DNA of 64,000 nucleotides, taken from a gamma proteobacterium symbiont of Taylorina sp. Its GTDB lineage: Bacteria; Pseudomonadota; Gammaproteobacteria; GRL18. Under the pieces are notes generated by a model. The model saw only the letters and a program-made list of their open reading frames with translations, was not told the DNA's origin and did no database searches. The stretch is taken from positions 97,997 through 161,996 of the forward strand of contig JAHXIV010000017.1 of NCBI GenBank assembly GCA_025655455.1, written 5' to 3'. Every line of letters starts with the position of its first letter. The first letter of the stretch is position 1. The position numbers and the translations under genes were made by a program. Shown one piece after another: positions 1-8,366 of the stretch.

Positions 1-1068
1 ATTGGTCATAATGACTTTTTCACCATGATTTTTGGCATCTTTGACCAGTGTCACCAAACGTTCTTCAGCAACAATCCCCTGTTCAACATCACTGAGCTGG
101 CGCATGGCAGCACGTAGCTCATGCACAGTCACAGTTGCTGTACCCACTTTTCCAACCACAACACTGGCAGCCAGATTGGCCAGTTTCACTGCATCCACCA
201 ACTCCATGTCCGCTGCAATTGCAGCACTTAAAACAGCAATAACGGTATCACCAGCTCCTGTCACATCAAAAACTTCTCTGGCACGAGTAGGAAGATGCAC
301 AGCCTTCTTCCCTGCCTGCAGCAAGGTCATGCCCTTTTCACTACGCGTAATTAATAAAGCTTCAAGATCCAGTGAGCGGCGTAATTTTTCAGCCTTCTCA
401 ACCAGAATTTCATCCGTATCACAAATCCCGACGATAGCTTCCAGTTCAGATAAATTGGGTGTTAACAAGGTAGCACCCTGGTAGATAGAAAAATCATTGC
501 CTTTAGGATCAATAATAATTTTCTTAGACTGTGCCTTTGCCAGACGAATTAATTCAGGCAAATTGTCTAATGTACCCTTCTGATAGTCTGAAAATAACAC
601 CACATCATGTTGTGCTAATTGTGTCTGAAAAGTATCTTTTAAATGTTCACCAACATCCGGATGGTCATTATTGATATGATCTCTATTTAATGAGAAGCCA
701 TCTTCAAAGTCCAGACGAATTAATTGCTGATGACGGCTTAAAACTCGTAATTTGGTAATAGTTGTACAACCTGCCAGCTCAACAAATTGGCAATTAACCC
801 CCTGATGAGTCAAACGATTTTTTAATGTTCCGGCATTTTCATCCTGGCCGGTCAGACCAACCAGAGATGGACTTCCATTGAGTGCAGCAATATTAATAGC
901 AACATTGCCAGCCCCCCCTGCCCGCTCTTCTGATTCTTCAATTTTAACCACAGGAACAGGTGCCTCAGGTGAAATCCGTGAGGTCGAACCGTGCCAGTAT
1001 CGATCCAGCATCAGATCGCCAACCACTAATATTTTTGCCTGTGAAAAATCCGGAATTGTAATTTGCAT
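1..1068 (-). CDS. hldE: HldE-type heptose-7-phosphate kinase, 3' end cut by window edge
   Basis: The product phosphorylates D-glycero-beta-D-manno-heptose 7-phosphate in the cytosol and, in the full enzyme, adds the adenylyl group, supplying ADP-heptose for the LPS inner core. The visible 356 residues show the PfkB/ribokinase fold: GDLMLDRYWHG near residue 17, GGAGNVA at 51-57, and the second PfkB signature with GAGDT near 268-272. The last visible residues, VIMTN, match the start of the second (nucleotidyltransferase) domain of bifunctional HldE, so the gene most likely continues as the fusion form. ATG at 1068 is the chosen start; the ribosome site is weak. It is divergent from lpxL. Only the missing C-terminus leaves the bifunctional reading unproven. 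Confidence 0.93.
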   Translation of the reverse strand, partial: MQITIPDFSQAKILVVGDLMLDRYWHGSTSRISPEAPVPVVKIEESEERAGGAGNVAINIAALNGSPSLVGLTGQDENAGTLKNRLTHQGVNCQFVELAGCTTITKLRVLSRHQQLIRLDFEDGFSLNRDHINNDHPDVGEHLKDTFQTQLAQHDVVLFSDYQKGTLDNLPELIRLAKAQSKKIIIDPKGNDFSIYQGATLLTPNLSELEAIVGICDTDEILVEKAEKLRRSLDLEALLITRSEKGMTLLQAGKKAVHLPTRAREVFDVTGAGDTVIAVLSAAIAADMELVDAVKLANLAASVVVGKVGTATVTVHELRAAMRQLSDVEQGIVAEERLVTLVKDAKNHGEKVIMTN

Positions 1069-1095
1069 TTAATATTTCTTTATAATTTCATTTAT

Positions 1096-1125
1096 AGGAT
1101 TCATAAGGATCCATAAGGATCCATA
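1096..1125. repeat. Three tandem 10-bp repeats in the hldE/lpxL divergent region
   Basis: Three head-to-tail copies of AGGAT(T/C)CATA follow each other without spacing; only the first differs, by one base. They lie in the 196-bp region between two divergent genes, and the 10-bp period places each copy on the same helix face. They could be a regulator site or a neutral slippage repeat. Confidence 0.7.
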
Positions 1126-1264
1126 AGCAGCTCATCTGCTCAAATACCCACCAGGTATGATAACATATCAGCTACTTTAATAAATGCCAAATCCTCTATG
1201 ACAAACTCACGAATAAACAGTACAATACGCTGTTCTATATTGACAGTTTCAGGCTCTGGTAGTA

Positions 1265-2230
1265 ATGACAGCACAGCAACCCTTTCTATGGTACAACTAT
1301 CTTGCACCAAAATACTGGCCATCCTGGCTTGGTCTTGGTGCTATGCGCATTGCAGTAATACTACCCTATCGTATACAGCTTATGTTTGGATTTTCCATCG
1401 GTCATCTATTTTATCTGTTGGGAAAATATCGGCGTAAAGTGGTACAAACAAATATTCAACTATGTTTCCCTGAATTATCTGCACAGCAACAGGAACAATT
1501 GGTCAAAAAACATTTTCATTCCGTAGGCATGGGACTGATTGAAATTGCCATGAACTGGTGGGGGCAAGCCGATCAACTGAAAAAGCTGGTCACCATAAAA
1601 AATTACCACTATATTGAAGAAGCTTTAAAACGAGGTCAGGGCATTATTGTTTTAGGAGCTCATTATACTACAGTTGAACTCAGTGCCCGTTTTATTACCC
1701 TGGACAATAAATTTGCAGCCAGTTATCAGAGCATGCGAAACCCAATCTTTGATCATTACACCATGCAGGCACGTTACCGGAATTTTGATCAAGTATTCGC
1801 ACGTGATGAAATTCGTCAGACTTTTCGTTATATCAAACAAGCTAATGTTGTCTGGATTGCTGCTGATCAGGATACCGGTATTGATAATAGTGAGTTTGTA
1901 CCTTTTTTTGGCCAACTGGCAGCCACCCAGACCGTGGCTTCACGTATGGCAAAAATTACTAAAGCGGCAATTATTCCTTATTATTCCAGACGTCTGAAAG
2001 GGACTCAGGGATATGTGATGGAGTTTTTTCCTCCTCTGGAAAACTTTCCGGGAAATTCTTTAAAAGAAGATGCTGTTCGCACCAATCAAATACTGGAGGA
2101 ATTCATCAGGCAGGCACCTGAACAATATCTATGGACACATCGCCGTTTTAAAACACGACCCGAAGGTGAGGCAAAGCTGTATTCTAAAAAACCCCGTAGA
2201 GTTAATAGAAACAAGAGCACACAAAAGTGA
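1265..2230 (+). CDS. lpxL: LpxL/HtrB-family lipid A acyltransferase
   Basis: An inner-membrane, cytosol-facing enzyme expected to add a secondary acyl chain from acyl-ACP to Kdo-lipid A. At 321 residues it has the usual length. It opens with the family pattern of a WLGLG-type hydrophobic segment near residue 20, then NIQLCFPELS around 63-72. The catalytic HX4(D/E) motif is seen as HYTTVE near 132, and DQDTG and VPFFG follow as in LpxL. The C-terminal YLWTHRRFKTRP pattern is typical. ATG at 1265 gives a start matching LpxL homologues. The next gene starts inside its stop codon (GTGA overlap), so the three LPS genes form one operon. A second, shorter family member lies at 3015; which one is the primary lauroyl transferase cannot be settled here. 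Confidence 0.9.
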   Translation: MTAQQPFLWYNYLAPKYWPSWLGLGAMRIAVILPYRIQLMFGFSIGHLFYLLGKYRRKVVQTNIQLCFPELSAQQQEQLVKKHFHSVGMGLIEIAMNWWGQADQLKKLVTIKNYHYIEEALKRGQGIIVLGAHYTTVELSARFITLDNKFAASYQSMRNPIFDHYTMQARYRNFDQVFARDEIRQTFRYIKQANVVWIAADQDTGIDNSEFVPFFGQLAATQTVASRMAKITKAAIIPYYSRRLKGTQGYVMEFFPPLENFPGNSLKEDAVRTNQILEEFIRQAPEQYLWTHRRFKTRPEGEAKLYSKKPRRVNRNKSTQK

Positions 2231-3015
2231 AAGATGAATATTTCAATACAGCTGAAACCAGGCAGTTGTTAGAACACAGTCAGCTCTCTCAGTTTGAACA
2301 AATCTGGGCGCTGGACACTGACTGGTTTGAGCCGCCAAACTACAGACGAAATGGCTGGAGTGGTGTAATTAAATATCCTTTAACTGACAGCAATGGAAAA
2401 ACCACATGGGTTTTCATTAAGCGTCAGGAAAATCATAACTTCAAAACACTCTGGCATCCATTTAAAGGAATACCCACTTTTCGACGTGAATATAACAATA
2501 TAAGGCATTTAACAAACAAGCAAGTACCAACATTGACTACCTTATACTATGGCGAGCGTTCCAGAGATGGCAAAGATCAGGCCATTTTAATCACACAATC
2601 ACTGGAGGGCTACCAGAGTTTTGAAGAATTTTTTGCTGATAATACAAAAGAGATTCCACAACGCTCTGAGATCATGAAACTAGCCGGCCAGATCATACGC
2701 AAAATGCATGATGCCCATTTTCGCCATAATTGTCTGTATGCAAAACATTTATTTGTCAGCTGCAATGCCGATAATACTGACACTATTGAGATTCGACTGA
2801 TCGATCTTGAAAAATTAAAATGGCTGCCGTTATTAAAACAAATAAGAAGAAATGATCTATCACGGCTAATCCGAAGAGGCGAGCCACTGATCTATAATGA
2901 TCTGAAGAAAATACTCTACAGCTATTATCGATCTGGACAAGATCTACATAACAGCACTTTAGCATCAGAACTCAACACTTTGCTGGAACATCAGGAAAGG
3001 TATCAGACTCCTTAA
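2227..3015 (+). CDS. InaA/Kdo-kinase-like LPS kinase
   Basis: A 262-residue protein of the lipopolysaccharide kinase (InaA/WaaP/KdkA) superfamily, expected to phosphorylate Kdo or an inner-core sugar on the cytosolic side. Visible features are GWSGV near residue 43, an ATP-lysine candidate in FIKRQENH near 62, FRREYNN, a catalytic-loop-like MHDAHFRHNCLYAKH near 159-173, and the metal motif LIDLEKLK near 191. The start is GTG at 2227, overlapping the lpxL stop by four bases; no in-frame ATG is near. Its stop overlaps the next ATG by one base. The HNC-AKH pattern is closer to InaA than to WaaP, so the exact acceptor sugar is uncertain. Confidence 0.82.
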   Translation: MKDEYFNTAETRQLLEHSQLSQFEQIWALDTDWFEPPNYRRNGWSGVIKYPLTDSNGKTTWVFIKRQENHNFKTLWHPFKGIPTFRREYNNIRHLTNKQVPTLTTLYYGERSRDGKDQAILITQSLEGYQSFEEFFADNTKEIPQRSEIMKLAGQIIRKMHDAHFRHNCLYAKHLFVSCNADNTDTIEIRLIDLEKLKWLPLLKQIRRNDLSRLIRRGEPLIYNDLKKILYSYYRSGQDLHNSTLASELNTLLEHQERYQTP

Positions 3016-3890
3016 TGAAGAGTAAAACTATCATAGCCATATTACATCTGCTATCCTGGCTCCCCCTGCCTCTAGTACATGGCCTGGCCTTTATTATCGG
3101 TCTGCTGCTTTACTGGTTCCCCAATAGTTTAAGAAAAGTAGCAGCAAAAAACCTGCAACTCTGCTTCCCTGAGTTATCAGATAATGAACGCAAGACATTA
3201 TTACGTCAAAGCTTAATAGAAAACTGCAAGACTATGCTGGAGATGGGCACTCTCTGGCTCTGGTCAGAACAGCGTATTCAACTTTTAAACAAGGGAGTTG
3301 CAGGATTAGAAATTTGGCAAGCGGCAACTCAAAAAGGTCATGGTATTATTTTTGCCACTCCCCATCTGGGTGCATGGGAATATGCCGGATTATTTGATCA
3401 AACTCCTCTCACTATTTTATATCGTCCACCTAAATTAACTGATTTTGGTGCCTTTATGCTTAAGGCGAGAACACGCACCGGCAATACCATGGTGCCGACC
3501 ACAGCATCTGGTGTTAAAACCTTATATAAAAATTTAAAAAAAGGCGGCTGGGCAGCCATTTTACCTGATCAGGATCCGGATTCCGGTGGTATCTTTGCCC
3601 CTTTTTTTGGCATCCAGAGTAATACCATGAATCTAATCAATAAGCTGGCACAACGTACCGGTGCTGAAGTAATTTTTGTCTATGCTGAGCGCCTTTCCTG
3701 GGGACGTGGGTATGTGATGAATTTTCATGCCTGCGACCAAAAAGAAATAACCGATCCCAATCCAGTTAAAGCTGCCGCAGCATTAAACAAAGGAGTTGAA
3801 GCATGTGTCCGCAATCTACCGGCTCAATACCAGTGGACTTATAAACGTTTTAAAAAACGTCCCGAAGGTGAAACCAAAATCTATATTTGA
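3015..3890 (+). CDS. Second LpxL/LpxM-family lysophospholipid acyltransferase
   Basis: A 291-residue acyltransferase paralogous to the gene at 1265. An N-terminal hydrophobic segment (residues about 5-33) is followed by NLQLCFPELSDNER, then PHLGAWEYAG near 115-124, which contains an intact HX4E catalytic motif. LPDQDP, PFFG and a C-terminal WTYKRFKKRP motif follow, all as in the family. The first base of its ATG is the last base of the previous stop codon (TAATG), implying translational coupling. Two different late acyltransferases flanking an LPS kinase in one operon suggests sequential completion of lipid A. It may be LpxL, LpxM or a paralogue with another acyl preference. Confidence 0.87.
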   Translation: MKSKTIIAILHLLSWLPLPLVHGLAFIIGLLLYWFPNSLRKVAAKNLQLCFPELSDNERKTLLRQSLIENCKTMLEMGTLWLWSEQRIQLLNKGVAGLEIWQAATQKGHGIIFATPHLGAWEYAGLFDQTPLTILYRPPKLTDFGAFMLKARTRTGNTMVPTTASGVKTLYKNLKKGGWAAILPDQDPDSGGIFAPFFGIQSNTMNLINKLAQRTGAEVIFVYAERLSWGRGYVMNFHACDQKEITDPNPVKAAAALNKGVEACVRNLPAQYQWTYKRFKKRPEGETKIYI

Positions 3891-4118
3891 TCGTTCGGTA
3901 ATGTCAAAAAGCAATGTTTCAATGATTTTTGTTAAAACCAAGCATCCTTAGAAAGGCTGTGATCACCCTGGAACAGTCAATTAATAACTTCTAATATATT
4001 ATAATAAGTTGCAAATCAATCTAAAAACATACAAATTTCTAATCATTTAAGATTCGTGAGTTATACAAGATAATTCAGATCTATTAAACAATTATCTTAT
4101 TTTTTCTTTTTTGGGATT

Positions 4119-4148
4119 TTAAGTCCTTAACTTTACTTGTGATATAAT
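4119..4148 (+). promoter_or_regulatory. Extended -10 promoter candidate for the sensor/GGDEF gene
   Basis: A perfect TATAAT at 4143-4148 is preceded directly by TGA, giving the extended -10 pattern TGnTATAAT. The -35 region (TTAAGT, 18-bp spacer) is poor. It sits 26 bases before the ATG at 4175. Confidence 0.5.
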
Positions 4149-4174
4149 AATTTTTTTACAAAAAAACTCAGCTC

Positions 4175-7100
4175 ATGTATAGAATGCTTTTTTTATGCCT
4201 CTTATTAATAAATAATGCTGTCTTCTGCTCACAGGAAAGAAAGTCAGAAGAAAATGCAAGGGTAATTTCTTTTCCTGAAAACAACATTAAGCTAACACCA
4301 CAGGAACAAATATTTATTAAAGAACATCCGCAGATTGTATTAGCCAGCGGCAGTTCATTTGAACCTTTTACTGTTTTGAATCCAAATGGCAGCATTAGTG
4401 GCTTTGATGTTGATGTAATGTCTTTAGTGACAAAAAAATCTGGTTTAAATGTAGTTTTTTCTCTGGGGAAGTGGAGTGAAATTCAGGAAAAAGCACTAAA
4501 AAGAGAATATGATGGTCTTAGTTCTACCGTTATTACAGAATCACGTAAACAGCATTATAATTTTTCTGTCCCATATCTAAAATTGTTTTTTTTTGCCTTT
4601 GTTAAAAAAGGTAATCCTCAACATATATATAAATTGAAGGATCTTGATGGTAAACGCATCGCACTTCAGAGAGGAAATCTTGCTTTTGAAAAACTAGCAC
4701 ACAATTTAGGGAAAAATTTTAAGTATGTTTATTATGACACCATTCATGATTTGATACTGGCCGTAGTCTCGGGAGAAGCAGATTTTACCATTCTTGATGA
4801 ATCAGCCCACTATATTGCACAAACACTGGGTCTATCAAATTCAGTGGAAGAAGCCTTTGCGATTGATAAAAAACCTTCTGAGCTATTTTTTGCATTACGT
4901 AACGATTATCCTGAACTTTTGAGTATTATTAACAAATCATTACAGTCAATATCCAAAATAGAGCTATTGGAAATCAGAAGAAAATGGTTTGGAAGAAATG
5001 GAAGATCTCAATTAAACCTGCAAAATATGCGACCTCCTAATTTAATTTTGTCTCAAACAGAAAAAAACTTTATTGCCTCTCACCCTGTAATGACTGTCGC
5101 TAATGAAATGGATTGGCCTCCTTTTGACTTTAATGAATTTGGTAAGCCTAAGGGACTTGCAATTGATCACATTAAGCTACTAGCTGAAAAAGCTGGATTT
5201 AAGATTAAATTTATTAACCATTTAACATGGGATGAGTTGTTAGGGCGTTTTAAGAAAAAACAGATAGATATTATTCCTGGACTTTATCGTAATAAACAGC
5301 GTGAATCATTTACTCTTTATACTCCAGCTTATTTCAGGGGCAAACTTGGAATTTATTCCAATAATAATTTATCCATTCATAGCCTGAGTGATCTCGAAGG
5401 GAAGCATGTTGGTATCCAAAAATCACACGGTGCGATTCCTATAATAAAGGAAAAAGCTCCTAATATTCATTTGTTAGAAGACTCCAGCCCTGAAAATCTG
5501 GTTAAGATGCTAGCCACAGATAAATTAGATGCAATTATTGGCAACCCATTACTTTTTTCTTATTTTGCCAAAGAAAACCAAATCTCCAGTTTAAAACTAT
5601 CTCACTATATAGAGATGACTAAAGATGAGCAATTCAATATTTCGTTGCATATTGGTGTACGAAAAGACTACCCGATTTTGCACCAGATTCTGACTAAAGC
5701 GATGACATCTGTCAGTGATAAAGAAATGATGGTTATAGAAAATAAGTGGCATAATACAAAAAACACACCAGAAACAGCAATTTTTCTAACCCCTGAAGAA
5801 CAGGCTTTTATTGCAAAGCACTCGTTGATAAAAGTTTCTAATGAAATGGACTGGCCTCCTTTTGATTTTACTATAGGCAAAGAACCTCAGGGCTATAGTA
5901 TAGAGATGCTAAAGCTACTGGCCAAACGTATTGGTATTCGTCTGGAGTTTATAAATGGTTATACCTGGAATGAACTATGGGAGAAGTTTAAACGTAAAGA
6001 ACTGGATCTTGTTCATCCCGTGTTAGTTACTGATGAGCGTAAGAAATATGGCCTTTATACCAGCCGTATGTATAGTGGAAGACAGATATTTGTTACTCGC
6101 AAAGAAGCTCCAAAAATTGATAATTTTAACCAATTGCAAGATAAAGTTTTTGCTACACCTAAAGGATGGGCTTTAACAACATATATACAAAAACAATACC
6201 CACAGCAGCAGTTATTGTTGACCGATTCAATCAGTGAGGCTCTTGATGCTGTTAGTAACAGTCTGGCCTATGCTACAGCTGATAATAATGCTGTCATCGG
6301 TTACCAGCTCAATAAAAATATACGCAACGATCTTAAAATTAATGGCTGGTTTCGCCAATTTGATCAGGAACATAAATATAATCTACATTATTTAATTCGA
6401 AAAGATTGGCCGTTATTGCTTCATATTTTTGAAAAAGCAAAAAATTCACTGACGTCAAGTGAACTTTCAGCTATGCAAAACCAATGGTTTGGAGAGACAA
6501 AAATATTTCAATCTATTGGTACAAATCAGGTATCACTTACAGGGCAGGAAAGAGATTATCTGAATGGCAAAAAAAATATTTCATTCTGTGTTGATCCTAA
6601 CTGGATGCCTTATGAGTACCTTGATGATGATGGTAATCATCAAGGAATGGCTGCTGATTTTTTACAACTCATAGCCAAGCGTCTTAAAACTTCAGTCTCT
6701 TTATACCCTACCCAAAATTGGAGTAATAGTCTAAAAGCCCTGCAACAAGGGTATTGTGATATTATAACATTAGCTAATTCTACACCATCCAGACATTCCT
6801 ATATGAACTTTAGTACACCATATCTAAGTTTTCCCTATGTCATAGCAACAACCCAGGATAAATTTTTTATTGATGACTTTGAACAACATCTGGATAAATC
6901 TTATGCTGTCGTGAAGGATTATGCGGTTACTGAAGAATTAAGAAAGAATTATCCAAAACTGCATTTAATCGAGGTAGACAGTGTTTTTTCAGGTTTAAAA
7001 ATGCTTAGCGAAGGAAAAGTCTTTGGCTATATTGGGGCAACGGCCGTAATAAACCATAGTTTGCAAAAATATGCTATTTTAGATGTTAAGCTGGCAGGAA

Positions 7101-7879
7101 AGCTTCCCTGGGGCTATGAATTAAGTGTAGCCAGCCGCAGTGATGAGCCTATACTAGGAAGTGTTATACAAAAAGCAGTAAACTCTTTAGAGAAGAATGA
7201 AATAAAACGTATTAAAGATAAATGGATAGCAGTTAATACTGAACGGGTAACAGATTTTACTCTGCTATGGCAAGTCCTGTTAGTCATCAGTATCATTTTA
7301 TCGATAGTTATTTATTGGAATCGTAAATTAAATCATGCCAAATTAAAACTGGAATTTGCACAAAAACAATTGAGAAGTAAAAATAGACAGTTAGAGGAAA
7401 TTTCAGTTACTGATCATTTAACAAGGCTTTATAACCGCATAAAGCTCGATGAGGTACTACAGTATGAAATTAAGAGAGCCAATCGTTTATCATCTCCATT
7501 TGCTATTATTATTTTAGATATTGATTTTTTTAAACAGGTAAATGATACTTATGGTCATAATATTGGCGATCAGATCCTGGTTGAACTTTCTCAAACTCTT
7601 ACTAATAATCTACGTGAAATTGACATACTGGGTCGATGGGGAGGGGAGGAGTTTTTGATTATTTGTCCCAATACAGCTCAAGAAGGAGCTATGACACTGG
7701 CTGAAAATTTACGTAAAAGCATTGAATTTCATGAATTTCCAGAAGTTAAACATAAGACTGCAAGCTTTGGTGTTGCAGTCTTTCAAAAGAAAGATACTGC
7801 TGAAATTATTATTGAGCGTGCTGATATAGCACTTTATAAGGCAAAAACAAGTGGACGAAATATGGTCGTTTTAGGATAA
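4175..7879 (+). CDS. Four tandem SBP_bac_3 domains fused to a GGDEF diguanylate cyclase
   Basis: A 1234-residue inner-membrane receptor. A signal/anchor segment (residues 1-19) is followed by four periplasmic solute-binding domains of about 230-250 residues each (roughly 50-275, 305-530, 555-775, 790-1020), one membrane segment (about 1030-1048), a short coiled coil and a C-terminal GGDEF domain. Domains 2 and 3 both carry NEMDWPPFDF; domain 4 has a variant with DPNWMPYEY, so the array grew by internal duplication. The cyclase has an intact GGEEF at 1156-1160 and an RxxD inhibitory site (REID) five residues before it, so it should make c-di-GMP and be product-inhibited. No EAL domain is present. 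It is monocistronic. Amino acids are likely ligands by family, but the ligand is not determined. Confidence 0.92.
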   Translation: MYRMLFLCLLLINNAVFCSQERKSEENARVISFPENNIKLTPQEQIFIKEHPQIVLASGSSFEPFTVLNPNGSISGFDVDVMSLVTKKSGLNVVFSLGKWSEIQEKALKREYDGLSSTVITESRKQHYNFSVPYLKLFFFAFVKKGNPQHIYKLKDLDGKRIALQRGNLAFEKLAHNLGKNFKYVYYDTIHDLILAVVSGEADFTILDESAHYIAQTLGLSNSVEEAFAIDKKPSELFFALRNDYPELLSIINKSLQSISKIELLEIRRKWFGRNGRSQLNLQNMRPPNLILSQTEKNFIASHPVMTVANEMDWPPFDFNEFGKPKGLAIDHIKLLAEKAGFKIKFINHLTWDELLGRFKKKQIDIIPGLYRNKQRESFTLYTPAYFRGKLGIYSNNNLSIHSLSDLEGKHVGIQKSHGAIPIIKEKAPNIHLLEDSSPENLVKMLATDKLDAIIGNPLLFSYFAKENQISSLKLSHYIEMTKDEQFNISLHIGVRKDYPILHQILTKAMTSVSDKEMMVIENKWHNTKNTPETAIFLTPEEQAFIAKHSLIKVSNEMDWPPFDFTIGKEPQGYSIEMLKLLAKRIGIRLEFINGYTWNELWEKFKRKELDLVHPVLVTDERKKYGLYTSRMYSGRQIFVTRKEAPKIDNFNQLQDKVFATPKGWALTTYIQKQYPQQQLLLTDSISEALDAVSNSLAYATADNNAVIGYQLNKNIRNDLKINGWFRQFDQEHKYNLHYLIRKDWPLLLHIFEKAKNSLTSSELSAMQNQWFGETKIFQSIGTNQVSLTGQERDYLNGKKNISFCVDPNWMPYEYLDDDGNHQGMAADFLQLIAKRLKTSVSLYPTQNWSNSLKALQQGYCDIITLANSTPSRHSYMNFSTPYLSFPYVIATTQDKFFIDDFEQHLDKSYAVVKDYAVTEELRKNYPKLHLIEVDSVFSGLKMLSEGKVFGYIGATAVINHSLQKYAILDVKLAGKLPWGYELSVASRSDEPILGSVIQKAVNSLEKNEIKRIKDKWIAVNTERVTDFTLLWQVLLVISIILSIVIYWNRKLNHAKLKLEFAQKQLRSKNRQLEEISVTDHLTRLYNRIKLDEVLQYEIKRANRLSSPFAIIILDIDFFKQVNDTYGHNIGDQILVELSQTLTNNLREIDILGRWGGEEFLIICPNTAQEGAMTLAENLRKSIEFHEFPEVKHKTASFGVAVFQKKDTAEIIIERADIALYKAKTSGRNMVVLG

Positions 7880-7904
7880 ATTATGCGGTCTTTTTTTCAA
7901 TTAA

Positions 7905-8084
7905 GTTGTTAATCATCACATCGCTATTTTATTTATTCAAAATATCCACGCAGAGAGTATTTTTTATGCAAGTAATATTGCTCATTTATCTGCTTCAGCT
8001 AAATTACAAACAGCTTTCTTTACTCAGAACAACTGTTGGTTTGGCAGTACTCAGGAAATCATATGTACAGCTTATTTTGCCTAA
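7905..8084 (+). pseudogene. Possible gene remnant in an otherwise empty 487-bp gap
   Basis: The region 7880-8366 has no convincing intact gene. Within it one frame stays open from 7905 to a TAA at 8082 and has protein-like composition (for example SAKLQTAFFTQNNCWFGSTQ), but it has no in-frame ATG, GTG or TTG near its beginning. It may be the 3' stub of a decayed gene. An overlapping frame beginning TTG at 7906 is hydrophobic and looks less like a real protein. I do not recognise either product. The rest of the gap (8085-8366) shows only AT-rich sequence. Confidence 0.3.
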
Positions 8085-8366
8085 TATGTAAACGTCCGAT
8101 AGTACGAATTATATCCATCTGAAATGACCGAAAATGGCTATATCAAGGAAATTAAAATTTTCAACAACTAGCGCAATGGAAAATTAGATAAAATTTTTAA
8201 TTTACCAATAATTGTATGAATTGAGTTTCAAATGATAATTTTATTGAGTTCAAGTGCTGTTGTTGTTTCTTATTTCTTTGATTTGGCTCTCGCTCTTTCG
8301 CCCCTGGAGAGGGAATGACGTAGGAATGGTTTGGAGTGTGTATTACTACATCATTCCAAATGCCCC

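Noticed and set aside
7906..8091. A 61-codon frame after the sensor gene starting with TTG.
   Set aside because: The start is poor, the composition is biased to Leu/Ile, and another frame over the same bases looks more protein-like.
8285..8325. CCCCTGGAGAGGG region as another REP-like palindrome.
   Set aside because: The arms do not pair well enough and the sequence does not match the two other palindromes closely.
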